NCBI GenBank assembly: GCA_965214335.1
Contig: CBDCBO010000005.1
Span: forward strand, 62,001 to 126,000
Reading direction: 5' to 3'
Source: Velthaea sp965214335
Lineage (GTDB): Bacteria > Vulcanimicrobiota > Vulcanimicrobiia > Vulcanimicrobiales > Vulcanimicrobiaceae
Length of the DNA: 64,000 nt
Shown here piece after piece: positions 43,890 through 53,274 of the stretch; positions within the stretch are counted from its first letter, which is position 1; each line of letters opens with the position of its first letter. Made by a program: the position numbers and the translations under genes. The notes beneath the pieces are model-generated. The model searched no databases and had not been told where the DNA came from. It saw nothing but the letters and a program-made list of their open reading frames with translations.

Positions 43890-45694
43890 AGCTGCGCACG
43901 CTCTTGCGGCCACGTGCGGCCGCCCGCCGGGCGCTGGCGCGCCTAGGAGCGGCAATGCGTCGCGCGCGGCTGGGTCCGGTGCTCGACATGCTGTCGCCGC
44001 CGCCCGACCGCTACGCGGTGTGGCGCACGCACCACGATCCGCGCGAGCACGATCTTGCCGAGATGCGTCGCGTCGTCGCGTTGCTTTCGCACGCGCCGGT
44101 GTTTTCGATCTGCATGCCGGTCTGCGATCCGCCGATCGCGTATCTGCGCGCGGCCGTGGCATCGGTTGCGGCCCAAGTGTACCCGCATTGGGAACTGTGC
44201 ATCGCCGACGATGCATCGTGCGATCCGCAGGTGCGCGCCTACCTGCGCGAGATTGCGGCCGATCCGCGCATCAGGCTCACGACCCGTGCGACGCGCGGCG
44301 GTATCGCGACGGCCACTAATGGGGCGCTGGCGCTCGCGACCGGCGCGTTCGTGGCGTTTCTCGATCACGACGATTTGCTCGCGCCGCACGCGCTGTACCG
44401 CTTCGCGCTCGTCGGCGCCGCCGATCCGCTAACCGGTCTGATCTATTCCGACGAAGATAAAATCGGCGACGATCCCGCCGGGCGCTACGACCCATACTTT
44501 AAGCCGGATTGGTCGCCCGAGACGTTACTCTCCAAGATGTACGTCGGCCATTTGCTGGCAATCCGGCGGGCGCTGGTGGAAGCCGTCGGGGGCCTGCGGC
44601 CGGCGTACGACGGCAGCCAAGATTACGATCTGGTGCTACGCGTGAGCGAACGGACCGACCGTATCGTGCATGTTCCCGACGTGCTGTATCACTGGCGCGC
44701 GCACACCGGTTCGGCGGCCGCCGCTCCCGATGCCAAGCCATACGCGGTTGATGCCGCGCTCGCGGCCTTGCAAGACGCGCTGGCACGCCGCGGCGAACCG
44801 GGAACCGTCGAGATGGTCGACGGCCGCAGCGGCCGCTACCGCGTGCGTTTCGCGCGGTCCGGCGACGCGCTCGTTACGGTTATTATTCCGACCCGTGATA
44901 AAGCCGGCGTGCTGCAACGCTGTTTGGATTCGATTTTTACCCGCTCGACCTATGTCCATTTCGAGGTGCTCGTTGTCGATAACGGGAGCGTTGAAGCGGC
45001 CACCGCCAAGCTGCTCGCGGGCTGGAAGCAGCGTGAGCCGACCCGGTTCCGGGTGTTGCGCGACGACCGGCCATTCAACTACTCGGCGCTCAATAATGCC
45101 GCCGTCGGAACCGGTACCGCACCGTTTCTGCTGTTTCTCAACAATGATACCGAAGTCATGAGCGCGGACTGGATCGAGGCCCTGCTCGAATACGCGCAAC
45201 GTGCGCCGATCGGCGCCGTCGGCGGACTGCTGCTGTATCCCGACGGCCGGGTGCAACACGCCGGCGTCGTGTTAGGTATCGGCGGACTGGCGGGCCACGT
45301 GTTCAAGCGCTTCCCGGCGCAGGCGGGTGGCTACTACGATGCGCTCAAGACCGTTACCAACTATTCCGCCGTGACCGCGGCCTGTTTGATGGTGCGGCGC
45401 GAAGCGTTCGACCGCGCCGGCGGCTTTGATGAAGCTCTTCCGGTGGCTTGGAACGACGTTGATTTCTGCTTGCGTTTACGGGCGGCGGGGTATCGCAACG
45501 TCTACCTGCCGCACGTGCGGCTCATCCATCACGAATCGGTCACGCGCGGACTGGACACGGATGCAGCGAAAGTAGCGCGCAATGCCGCCGAAGTTAAAGA
45601 GCTGCGCCGGCGCTGGAATATCGCCCACACCTCCGATCCCTACTACAACCCGTCGCTCACGCTTGTGCGCGAGGACGCCGGCATTGCGCCCTAA
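43886..45694 (+). CDS. Two-domain GT2 glycosyltransferase
   Basis: A 602-residue protein made of two GT2 domains. The first (about 70-300) has FSICMPVCDPPIAYLRAAV, LCIADDASCD, FLDHDDLLAPHAL and YSDEDKIGDD; the second (about 330-590) has VTVIIPTRDKAGVLQRCL, LVVDNGSVEAAT, LFLNNDTEVM and AWNDVDFCLRL. The second domain is a close relative of the last domain of the upstream 850-residue protein, indicating tandem duplication, and the first resembles the GT2 at the right window edge. It likely adds two sugars in turn. Start ATG 43886 overlaps the preceding TGA. Confidence 0.93.
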   Translation: MKLRTLLRPRAAARRALARLGAAMRRARLGPVLDMLSPPPDRYAVWRTHHDPREHDLAEMRRVVALLSHAPVFSICMPVCDPPIAYLRAAVASVAAQVYPHWELCIADDASCDPQVRAYLREIAADPRIRLTTRATRGGIATATNGALALATGAFVAFLDHDDLLAPHALYRFALVGAADPLTGLIYSDEDKIGDDPAGRYDPYFKPDWSPETLLSKMYVGHLLAIRRALVEAVGGLRPAYDGSQDYDLVLRVSERTDRIVHVPDVLYHWRAHTGSAAAAPDAKPYAVDAALAALQDALARRGEPGTVEMVDGRSGRYRVRFARSGDALVTVIIPTRDKAGVLQRCLDSIFTRSTYVHFEVLVVDNGSVEAATAKLLAGWKQREPTRFRVLRDDRPFNYSALNNAAVGTGTAPFLLFLNNDTEVMSADWIEALLEYAQRAPIGAVGGLLLYPDGRVQHAGVVLGIGGLAGHVFKRFPAQAGGYYDALKTVTNYSAVTAACLMVRREAFDRAGGFDEALPVAWNDVDFCLRLRAAGYRNVYLPHVRLIHHESVTRGLDTDAAKVARNAAEVKELRRRWNIAHTSDPYYNPSLTLVREDAGIAP

Positions 45695-45744
45695 ATTAAC
45701 GCTGCGCGTGCGATGCGGGTCAGCGATCTGCCGGACCGTTTTTG

Positions 45745-46773
45745 ATGATCTTGGATGAAGTGAGCAGCGAGCCGCCGGTCGCGGGCGGTGAGCACCGCCG
45801 GGTGACCATCGTGATTCCGGTCTATAACGATTGGCAGTCGTTCTTCGCCCTCGTGCCGTTACTGGATGAAGCGCTCGCGCCGCTGTCGCTCCGGGTCGAG
45901 ATCGTCGCCGTCGATGACGGGTCTGAGCCGTGCCGGCTCGTCGACGCGGCGCGGCGCTTACGCTTATCACGAATCGCACAGATCAGTACGCTGCGCTTAG
46001 TGTGCAATGTCGGCCATCAGCGTGCGATCGCGATTGGCCTCGCCGACGTGGTGCGGCGCCGCGCGTGCGATATCGTGCTCGTGATGGACGGCGACGGCGA
46101 GGACCGTCCGGATGACGTACGGCGATTGCTCGAAAGCGTTTTGGCCGATACGCGGCCCGGATTCACCGTCGGTCAGCGACGGAAGCGCTCGGAAAGTTTT
46201 CGCTTCAAAGTATCGTACAACGCGTACAAGGTCTGCTTTCGAATTTTAACGGGCACCACGATCGACTTCGGTAACTTCAGCGCCGCCGGCATGGCAACGA
46301 TGACCAAATTGGTGTATTCGCCGCATTGCTGGAATCATTACGCGGCCGCCGTCCTGCGGACGGGTATGCCGATCCGGCGCGTCGGGACCGATCGCGGACG
46401 CCGCCTCATGGGTCGCTCGTCGATGAACTTCACGTCGCTCATTCTGTTAGGCCTTAGTGCGATGTCGGTGTACGGTGAGGTCGTGTTCGTTCGCGTACTC
46501 GTCGCGGCGCTGGCTTGCTCCGCGGCGGCGCTCGTCGCGTTCATCGGCATCGTCGGGGTCCGGCTCCTGAGCGCTCTAGCGATTCCCGGCTGGACCTCGA
46601 TTTTAGGTGCGATCTTTATCGTGCTGCTCTTTCAAGCGCTGGCCGTGTCGGCGGGGGCCGCCTTTCAGATTCTTGGCGACCGGTCGCGGCCGCTGGTCGT
46701 GCCGGCACTCGAGGCCCAACACTTCATCTTGGACCGCGAGCACATCTTTAGCGGGCCGGAAAGACGGCCGTGA
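45745..46773 (+). CDS. GT2 glycosyltransferase with two C-terminal membrane helices
   Basis: A 342-residue DPM/GtrB-like protein. VTIVIPVYNDWQSFF, VAVDDGSEPC, CNVGHQRAIAIGL, VMDGDGEDRPDD (the DXD) and FRILTGTTIDFGNFS are followed by two hydrophobic helices (about residues 235-300). It would attach a sugar to a polyprenyl carrier for outer-face transferases. It is translationally coupled (4-base GTGA overlap) to the methyltransferase behind it. The TTG at 45742 is an alternative start. Confidence 0.88.
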   Translation: MILDEVSSEPPVAGGEHRRVTIVIPVYNDWQSFFALVPLLDEALAPLSLRVEIVAVDDGSEPCRLVDAARRLRLSRIAQISTLRLVCNVGHQRAIAIGLADVVRRRACDIVLVMDGDGEDRPDDVRRLLESVLADTRPGFTVGQRRKRSESFRFKVSYNAYKVCFRILTGTTIDFGNFSAAGMATMTKLVYSPHCWNHYAAAVLRTGMPIRRVGTDRGRRLMGRSSMNFTSLILLGLSAMSVYGEVVFVRVLVAALACSAAALVAFIGIVGVRLLSALAIPGWTSILGAIFIVLLFQALAVSAGAAFQILGDRSRPLVVPALEAQHFILDREHIFSGPERRP

Positions 46774-47483
46774 CGGATACCGACACCTACGTTGGGAGCG
46801 AACTCGAGTTGTTCGCCGGTGCGCGGCACTGGAAGCGCTATTGGAGCCGGCGCGTCGTGCGCTATGCCGGCCGGCGGGTCGCTGAAGTCGGTGCGGGCAT
46901 CGGCTCCAACACACGCGATCTAAACACCGGTCGCGCGGAAGTCTGGTTTTGCATCGAGCCGGATATCGCGATGAGCGACCGGCTGCGCGAACTCGTCCGC
47001 CGGAACGAGCTTCCGTCCAACGTCAACGTCGAACGCGGTGTGCTTGCCGATCTGGGCCCGGCACTGCGGGTCGATTCCATCTTTTACATCGATGTACTCG
47101 AACACATCGAGAACGACCGGCGCGAGTTGACCTTCGCCGCGGCGTGCCTGGAGCCGGGCGGCCATCTTGTGGTGCTAGCGCCCGCTCACGCGCAGCTATA
47201 CTCGCCGTTCGACCGTGCGATCGGGCATTTTCGCCGCTACTCGAAACGCTCGCTGCTGGCGCTGACGCCGCCCGGCGTCCGGGTGGTCGAGGCGTATTAC
47301 CTCGATAGCGTCGGCCTGTTGGCGTCGCTGGTAAATCGCTTCGCTTTGCGCGCCGCGATGCCGACCTCGGCCCAAATCCGCTTCTGGGACAGCGTGCTCG
47401 TGCGGCTCTCGCGGATCCTCGATCCGCTGCTGCGGCGTACGTTGGGCAAAACGGTTGTCGTCGTTTGGCGCCGGGAAGCGTGA
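46770..47483 (+). CDS. Class I SAM-dependent methyltransferase
   Basis: A 237-residue protein. VAEVGAGIGSNTRDL is SAM motif I, WFCIEPDIAMSDRL motif II and IFYIDVLEHIENDR motif IV, with AHAQLYSPFDRAIGHFRRYSKRSL typical of methyltransferases in glycan clusters that act with a partner polyprenyl-P GT2. It starts on the GTG overlapping the stop of that GT2 (46770). It ends 5 bases before the convergent GT39-like gene. The acceptor (sugar, lipid or other) is unknown. Confidence 0.9.
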   Translation: MTDTDTYVGSELELFAGARHWKRYWSRRVVRYAGRRVAEVGAGIGSNTRDLNTGRAEVWFCIEPDIAMSDRLRELVRRNELPSNVNVERGVLADLGPALRVDSIFYIDVLEHIENDRRELTFAAACLEPGGHLVVLAPAHAQLYSPFDRAIGHFRRYSKRSLLALTPPGVRVVEAYYLDSVGLLASLVNRFALRAAMPTSAQIRFWDSVLVRLSRILDPLLRRTLGKTVVVVWRREA

Positions 47484-47488
47484 TGACA

Positions 47489-49177
47489 TCATCGTTGCGG
47501 GATGCGTCGGCGGTAAATGTCCACGCCGTTTATTTCGGCAACGCGCAAATAGTCGCGTGCGATGAGTGCGGCAAGCTCAGGAAAGGTCGCAATCCCGAAC
47601 ACCGCGCGGTTGGTGAAGCCGAACGATCCGGGTGTGACTGCATCAACGAAGAATTCGGGCGGCGTTTCGTGCATCGACTGCATGTACCGTTCGCGGAAAT
47701 ACGCGCGGTACGGAGTGTCGATCATCTCGAAGTAGGTATGCGCGTCTTTGGTCGCCATGATCGTCTGCGAATCGACGTAAAATTGCGGCATCCAACCCCA
47801 AACGGCGATGCGCGTCTGCGCTGGAATCACGTGCCGAAGGCCGGCCGCCATCCGATCGTGGAACCCTAGATAACCGGGCGCTGCAAGTGGAAATGGGCTG
47901 CCGCCGGCCAGCCGCTGCATGAGCGCCGGCAGCGCGACAACGGTAACAACGGTGGCCAGCACTGTGCGCGCCAGCCGCTTCTTGATCCAGGCGCGGCGCG
48001 GCAGCAGCGTCCGCAGAGTGTGCGACCCATCCCGGTAGATCGTTCCGAGCAACACCGCCACCAAGCACGCCATCGAGACGACCGTGAACAACAGATAATG
48101 CTGGTACGGATGATTGGCCAAGCGCACCGTCCACAGCGCGACAATATTCAAGCCGCCGGCGAACGCGACGACCCGCACGTTCCGGCGCTGCGGCTCGATC
48201 CAGACGGCGATCGCACTCAGAATGACCAACGCCACGATCACCGCCAAGGCATATACCTCGAACACCGGATCAGGGGCAAGAAAGAACGCAAGCCCCAGCG
48301 ACGTCACGGCCTGGCTGTAGGCGGCAGTCGAAAGCAGATATGAGACGAATGCATCGTGCAGCGATCCGCCCGCAGCGATGAGGCCGATAACAACCGTAAG
48401 CGTCCCGATACCGGCGCCGCAAAACCATAGCAGCGCCGCATGTTTGCCCGGCCGCGATCGGGCACGGCCGGCGAGTATTATAACGAACGTTGCTCCGATG
48501 TACGCGACCAAGAGCGCGCACTGGAGTTTTGCGAACGGGGCCAGGCCGAGCAAAACGCCGCCCGCCGTGGCGCTAATGATGAGGTAGGGTCCGCTGCGAT
48601 ACACGGAGGCCAGTGCCCACAGGCTGCACGCGAGCAGAAATAGCGGCAAATGTTCGCTGGAATAGTGAAGGTATTCCGTTGACTGCGCAAAGGCGTAGAA
48701 CGGCAGTAACGTCAGCGCCGCGCAGCGCCCAACGGCCCGTCCAAAGAGCGTCGCGACGGCCGCGCTGATTGCAAAGATGGTACCGAGTTCCAGCACGGTC
48801 GCTAAAAAGTGCGTCGTCTGCATCGTGAGCGGGGAGCCCCAGAGTCGCGGTAACATCAGAACGTACGAATTGAGCGGCCCGCTCGTCGTGCCGTCAAAAC
48901 CGTGCCACGGGAGCGGATCGCTTAGGGCTTTGATCGCCTGAGCGGTCATTTGCGCTTCGTCCGGATTTAAGGTTACCGGATCGACTACCAGCGGCCAGCG
49001 GTCGACGTAAAACACGCCGACGGTTAAGACCGCAAAAGCGATCCGATTGAGCCGGTCGAGACCGCGCTTCGCGCGAGCGGGAGGAAAAGCGGCAACCGCC
49101 ACGAGCGCTGCCCACATGAGGCTGTCGACAAATCCGTAGAATTGCGGATGCGTGCTGACCCAGCCGGCTGCGATCAC
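47489..49177 (-). CDS. GT39-like membrane glycosyltransferase (paralogue of 49782-51986)
   Basis: A 562-residue protein with about eleven helices. The first periplasmic loop carries VTLNPDEAQMTAQAIKAL and FDGTTSGPLNSYVL, with the acidic pair expected of GT39/GT83-type lipid-sugar-dependent transferases. The C-terminal soluble part has IAVWGWMPQFYVDSQ and RYMQSMHETPPEFFVDAV. The 734-residue protein two genes upstream shares both segments, so these are paralogues; this copy lacks its N-terminal ectodomain. GTG 49177 overlaps the preceding small gene (GTGA). It is last in a four-gene minus-strand operon. Confidence 0.88.
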   Translation of the reverse strand: MIAAGWVSTHPQFYGFVDSLMWAALVAVAAFPPARAKRGLDRLNRIAFAVLTVGVFYVDRWPLVVDPVTLNPDEAQMTAQAIKALSDPLPWHGFDGTTSGPLNSYVLMLPRLWGSPLTMQTTHFLATVLELGTIFAISAAVATLFGRAVGRCAALTLLPFYAFAQSTEYLHYSSEHLPLFLLACSLWALASVYRSGPYLIISATAGGVLLGLAPFAKLQCALLVAYIGATFVIILAGRARSRPGKHAALLWFCGAGIGTLTVVIGLIAAGGSLHDAFVSYLLSTAAYSQAVTSLGLAFFLAPDPVFEVYALAVIVALVILSAIAVWIEPQRRNVRVVAFAGGLNIVALWTVRLANHPYQHYLLFTVVSMACLVAVLLGTIYRDGSHTLRTLLPRRAWIKKRLARTVLATVVTVVALPALMQRLAGGSPFPLAAPGYLGFHDRMAAGLRHVIPAQTRIAVWGWMPQFYVDSQTIMATKDAHTYFEMIDTPYRAYFRERYMQSMHETPPEFFVDAVTPGSFGFTNRAVFGIATFPELAALIARDYLRVAEINGVDIYRRRIPQR

Positions 49178-49785
49178 ACGCGACTCGTACGCGCGCCGCT
49201 ACCGACCTGTAGGTGCAGGGGTGAAGCGATGACGGCGGCCAATCCGTCGGAACTCGTTATCCTCAGTAGCGCGATGTGCGGCCCATCTGGAACACCGCGA
49301 AGATCGAGCCGCAGCCGAAATCCGCATAACAGGAGGTCGTTGCTGCCGAAATGGCCGGCGACGTCGGGCCGCGGCCGGTCTACGGCGAAGCCGCGAAGCG
49401 GTCCGCGGTCAATCTGCAGATAAACCATTAAGGCCGGCTGTCGACCGTCGGTATCGATCGCCCAGCCGGTAAGAAAAGCCGAAGCTTGCCGGTTTACCCG
49501 TAACGTACGGCCGGTAATGGCTGTGGTATGGGCGCCGTTTTCGAGCGTATCGAGCGAATACATAACGGTTGTGGCCGGCGCCAGCGTGCGCGGGTCCGCG
49601 GATGCGGTATAGGCTGCGCCTTTGTCGCCGACCGCCGGCGGGTCGACATAGACATTGTGCGCGCTACCGGTCACGCCGATCAGCCACAGGGCGGCGGTGG
49701 CAAGCAAGATTGCGAGCAGCCCGACGTGCGGTCCGGAGCTCCGCTTTTCGGCGTTACGCCGCGCCGCCGCAAGATAGCTCTTCAT
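49174..49785 (-). CDS. Membrane-anchored protein with one GWAxD/RPDV beta-module
   Basis: A 203-residue protein: short cytoplasmic tail, one helix (about 21-40, VGLLAILLATAALWLIGVTG), a spacer and one beta-module at about 92-195. Key residues are FLTGWAID (about 105-111), VDRPRPDVAGHFG (about 135), LCGFRL (about 154) and GVPDGPHIALLRI (about 165). The same module occurs twice in the protein at 59293-60261 and twice in that at 62060-63382. It overlaps both flanking GT39-like genes by 4 bases, so the three are made together. I know of no named family for it. Confidence 0.8.
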   Translation of the reverse strand: MKSYLAAARRNAEKRSSGPHVGLLAILLATAALWLIGVTGSAHNVYVDPPAVGDKGAAYTASADPRTLAPATTVMYSLDTLENGAHTTAITGRTLRVNRQASAFLTGWAIDTDGRQPALMVYLQIDRGPLRGFAVDRPRPDVAGHFGSNDLLLCGFRLRLDLRGVPDGPHIALLRITSSDGLAAVIASPLHLQVGSGARTSRV

Positions 49786-51986
49786 AGCCTCGACGCGCCC
49801 GCACGCGGCAGCGTCGCGAGCAGATCGTTGCGTTCGAAGAGTCGCAGGTCATTGTGGTCGAACACGGTGGTGTAACGGTCGCGCAGGATCGTCGCCAGCG
49901 CCGGAAACGCGGCGACTCCTTGCGTCGCACGATCCTGATAATCGAATGCGGACGGTCCGACAGCCTCGAGCAAAAAGTCGGGTTTATTGTGCTCGAAGTC
50001 GCGCAGATACCGGTTGCGGTAATAGCTGATGAACGGTCGCGGATCGATCTGAAACTGCGAGATCGAATCGCGCGTACCCATGACGGCGGCGGTGTAGACC
50101 AGGTACTGCGGGCTCCAGCCCCACATGGCGACGCGTTGACCGGGCTTGATATGCTGCTGCAGTCGCACGGCGAGGGTTCCGCGCGGAGCTTCGACGCGAA
50201 AGATGTCGTGATCGAGAAACGGGTTATCGTTCAAACTGCCGTAAAACACCGGCGCAAGCGAAACCGCGACAAAAGCAATCACACCGAGCCTGCGCAGCCA
50301 TCGTGCCTGAGGCGTAGCCGGCCGCGCAAGCGTGCATGGGGCGGCAAGCATGGCGACAATGCCGGCGACCGGCAGCACGAGAAACAGCAAGTAATGAATG
50401 AATGGCGTCTGCGGCGCCTCGATCGTGTAGATCGCGACGACCGCCAGCGTTACAAAAAAGATAAGCGGCGGCGCGATGGGCGCAAAATAGCTTCGTCGCG
50501 TAACGGCCGTCGCGACCGTCAAGCCGGCTCCGAGCACGACGGCAGCCGCCGCGCTAACGGCAAAGAACGCCGCGAATGCGGGGTCGGCAAAGAAGAAATC
50601 GAGCCCGGCAAACGTGCAGCAATTGCCGGCCACATAGTAGCGCGGGAAGATAATGTAGGCCGTGATAAAGTCGCTGAACGCTCCGTTCGCTGTAACGGCG
50701 GTGACGATGACGGCCGGAACGCAGACAAGGCCGGCGGCAAACGATGAAAAGGCGATTTTGCGGCGCGCGGCGGGTACGGCCCGCCACAACGCTACGGCGC
50801 AGCCGACGAACAAGGTAGCCGCCAGCGGTGCGGCTTGCAGCTTCGCGAATACCAGCGCTCCGATCACCAGACCGGCAACCGCCGGCAACACGCCGCCGCC
50901 CAAATACGGCTTTCGGATCGCCGTCAAACAGAAGATCGCCACCGCCGACAGCAGTATCGATACCGGTTCGCTTGCGTATTGCAGGCACGAGGCATCGGTC
51001 GTACCGCAAAGTACGGCGAGCGGCAACACCACCGCGATGCGCGCGCTCAATTCACCGCTGAGCCGGCGCAACGCTGCGTAGAAAAAACCGATTGCCGCCG
51101 CGAGCACGAGCGCGCCGATGAAACGGCTGCCGGCCAGATTGGGCGTGACGCCGGCGAGTTGCGTTAGCGCCGGCGCCAGCGTGTTGAGCGGCCCGCTTGT
51201 CGTTCCGTCAAAATCGGCCCATGGCACCGGATGCCGGACGAACGTTATGGCCTGCGCCGTCATTTGCGCTTCATCCGGATTCAACAACAGACCCGTCGTG
51301 ATCGCCGGTAAGCGGAAAAAGACGACCGTCACGCTTGCGACGGCAACGAAAAGCTCCGGACGTCCGAGTAGCCGCGCAAATGTCGTTCGGCGCGCGCGCA
51401 ACGGCACGAGCGCGAGTACAGCGGTCCCGAGCAATAGCGCAAGCGCCGTCGGCGGCCAGACATCACCGGCCGGTCGGAGCAGTGTCGCAACGAGCATCGT
51501 GGTACGAACGTCCGCGACGCCGAGCCAGCCGCGCGGTAGGCGCGACGCGTCGATCGCGCGCAACCGGACGGATTTTCCGATCCACCGCAGCGGCACCCGA
51601 AAGGCGGCGGCCTTCCAGCGTTCAGCGGGATCGGTCGTGAAGGTAAGGTAATAGCGAGCGCCGTCGGCTACGCGCTCGAGATAGATGGCGTTTCCGGCGC
51701 CGGTCGGATAACCGTCGACGAGCAATGCGACCGCCGGGCCGGCCGCGAATACATCGGACGTGAGTTGGCCTTCGTTGACATCCGAGCCGCTCCACGAGCC
51801 GAAGCGAGGCGAATGAGCCGCAGCGGTATTTGCCGACGCATATTCACCGTTGTGGGTAAAACCACCCGACGGGTGCAGGCCGATATACGGCTGGCCGCCG
51901 CCCCACGTACATGCGAAAATAACCAATAACGTTAGCGTGGTTATGCACGCCAGCACCAATCGCCGGCGCCGCTCGACGAATTGCAT
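49782..51986 (-). CDS. GT39-like membrane glycosyltransferase with N-terminal ectodomain
   Basis: A 734-residue protein. An N-terminal helix is followed by a beta-ectodomain (about 35-165; FGSWSGSDVNEGQLTS, VDGYPTG, RGWLGVADVR) shared with the left-edge gene. Then come about eleven helices with LLNPDEAQMTAQAITFV and FDGTTSGPLNTL, and a soluble C-terminal part with VAMWGWSPQYLVYT, RYLRDFEHNKPDFLLEAV. The acidic pair suggests a lipid-linked-sugar donor on the outer face. It starts 1 base after the sulfotransferase stop and overlaps the next gene by 4 bases. Confidence 0.88.
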   Translation of the reverse strand: MQFVERRRRLVLACITTLTLLVIFACTWGGGQPYIGLHPSGGFTHNGEYASANTAAAHSPRFGSWSGSDVNEGQLTSDVFAAGPAVALLVDGYPTGAGNAIYLERVADGARYYLTFTTDPAERWKAAAFRVPLRWIGKSVRLRAIDASRLPRGWLGVADVRTTMLVATLLRPAGDVWPPTALALLLGTAVLALVPLRARRTTFARLLGRPELFVAVASVTVVFFRLPAITTGLLLNPDEAQMTAQAITFVRHPVPWADFDGTTSGPLNTLAPALTQLAGVTPNLAGSRFIGALVLAAAIGFFYAALRRLSGELSARIAVVLPLAVLCGTTDASCLQYASEPVSILLSAVAIFCLTAIRKPYLGGGVLPAVAGLVIGALVFAKLQAAPLAATLFVGCAVALWRAVPAARRKIAFSSFAAGLVCVPAVIVTAVTANGAFSDFITAYIIFPRYYVAGNCCTFAGLDFFFADPAFAAFFAVSAAAAVVLGAGLTVATAVTRRSYFAPIAPPLIFFVTLAVVAIYTIEAPQTPFIHYLLFLVLPVAGIVAMLAAPCTLARPATPQARWLRRLGVIAFVAVSLAPVFYGSLNDNPFLDHDIFRVEAPRGTLAVRLQQHIKPGQRVAMWGWSPQYLVYTAAVMGTRDSISQFQIDPRPFISYYRNRYLRDFEHNKPDFLLEAVGPSAFDYQDRATQGVAAFPALATILRDRYTTVFDHNDLRLFERNDLLATLPRAGASRL

Positions 51987-51987
51987 T

Positions 51988-52983
51988 TTAGCGGCGACCG
52001 TCGGCGCTGCGCGCGTCGCCCTCGCGTGCGGCGCCCGCGAATAATCTGCGTGCGAGCCGAAGCTGCGCGATCATCGCCGGCGTGCGCCGCAGCGGGAGCG
52101 CCCGCATGATATCCGCCGGCTCTAACGCCGGAAGCGGCACGCCGTAGCGCCGGCGCAGCAATCGGTTCGAGCCGCTAAAGCGAGCCACAAAGCGCGCCAG
52201 TTCAGTTAACGTTAGTGGCGCGAAGCGAACGTGCTGATCGATCGTATTCTCGACGCCCAATAGGTTGAGGACCGAGCTAAAGGTCAACGTCCGATTGGCG
52301 CGCTTGGCCGGGATCACGAAGGCGCGTAAGTCGCGTAGCGCCGGCAATAAAGTGCCCACGAACGATTGGAGCAGGGCGCTGTCGCGAGCGTCGCTGCGAA
52401 ACACGCGCACGTGCAGCGCGCCGGTCCCGAACGTGCGGGCAAAGGCATCGAGTAAAATGGCGTAGTCAAACGGTGGCCCGGAGCCACCGTCCCACTTGTA
52501 ACAGCCGTATTCGAACACGTCGCGCAGAAACGTCGTAAACGGTAAGCGGTAACCGCTGAGCACATTGGCGGCATAAATTGCGATCGCGTATGAGACTTGC
52601 GGCCGAACGTACACGACGATCTGCGGCTGATAACCGGTGCTGATGACGGCGTCGCGCAGCCGAGCGAGCAGCTCGGGACGATCGTAGAGTAGCGACACAT
52701 CTTCAGAACTCAGACAGCTCACCGGCGCGCTACTCGCGGCCAGTTGATCGACGATGGCATCCAGGCCGCCGGCGGTACCGGCGGGTGCCGTGCCCAGCAG
52801 TTGGGCGACAAGCGCGTGATGCGAGGCAAACCGTGCGTCGTCGGCGGGCAAGCCGTCGGGAACGAAAACTCCCAGACCCGCTAACCGTTCACGATTCTCG
52901 GCAAGAAAGGCTTGGATGGAGGTCGTTCCGGTTTTATGCGTTCCAATGTGAATGAAGCAAACGCGATCCGGCGCGGAAGTCAG
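51988..52983 (-). CDS. Sulfotransferase family protein
   Basis: About 331 residues. HIGTHKTGTTSIQAFL is the 5'-phosphosulfate-binding loop for PAPS, and VVYVRPQVSYAIAIYA supplies the Arg/Ser 3'-phosphate loop, so it should sulfate a hydroxyl of a carbohydrate or lipid in the cytoplasm. No ATG/GTG/TTG lies near the conserved N-terminus; the frame continues upstream only through Arg/Ala-rich antisense to the flippase leader. A CTG at 52983, 7 bases after AGGTGG (52991-52996), is the best start. It leads the operon with the two GT39-like genes, suggesting a sulfated glycan. Confidence 0.85.
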   Translation of the reverse strand: MTSAPDRVCFIHIGTHKTGTTSIQAFLAENRERLAGLGVFVPDGLPADDARFASHHALVAQLLGTAPAGTAGGLDAIVDQLAASSAPVSCLSSEDVSLLYDRPELLARLRDAVISTGYQPQIVVYVRPQVSYAIAIYAANVLSGYRLPFTTFLRDVFEYGCYKWDGGSGPPFDYAILLDAFARTFGTGALHVRVFRSDARDSALLQSFVGTLLPALRDLRAFVIPAKRANRTLTFSSVLNLLGVENTIDQHVRFAPLTLTELARFVARFSGSNRLLRRRYGVPLPALEPADIMRALPLRRTPAMIAQLRLARRLFAGAAREGDARSADGRR

Positions 52984-53274
52984 AAGTGGTCCACCTATGA
53001 ACGATCGGTGCGGAAGGAGGGCCGCACCGGCCCTCGCGGCGGCCAGTCGAACTTCGCTGCACGCGTTACGTTCCGCTGTGGCTGAAGCTGTCCGGCCGGC
53101 CAGGCCGGCTGGGCCGGCACGTCCCGGAGATTGCTGCGCTGGTCGCGCGGCATCCCCCCAGCGCCGGCTGCGGCTCGCCCGGCGCGAGCCGGAGGAGCAG
53201 ATTGCTTCCGGCGTGTGGAACCCGGCGAGCATGGAGGCCGACGTTTCGCCCGATATACGCCGGCGCCGTTTGCG

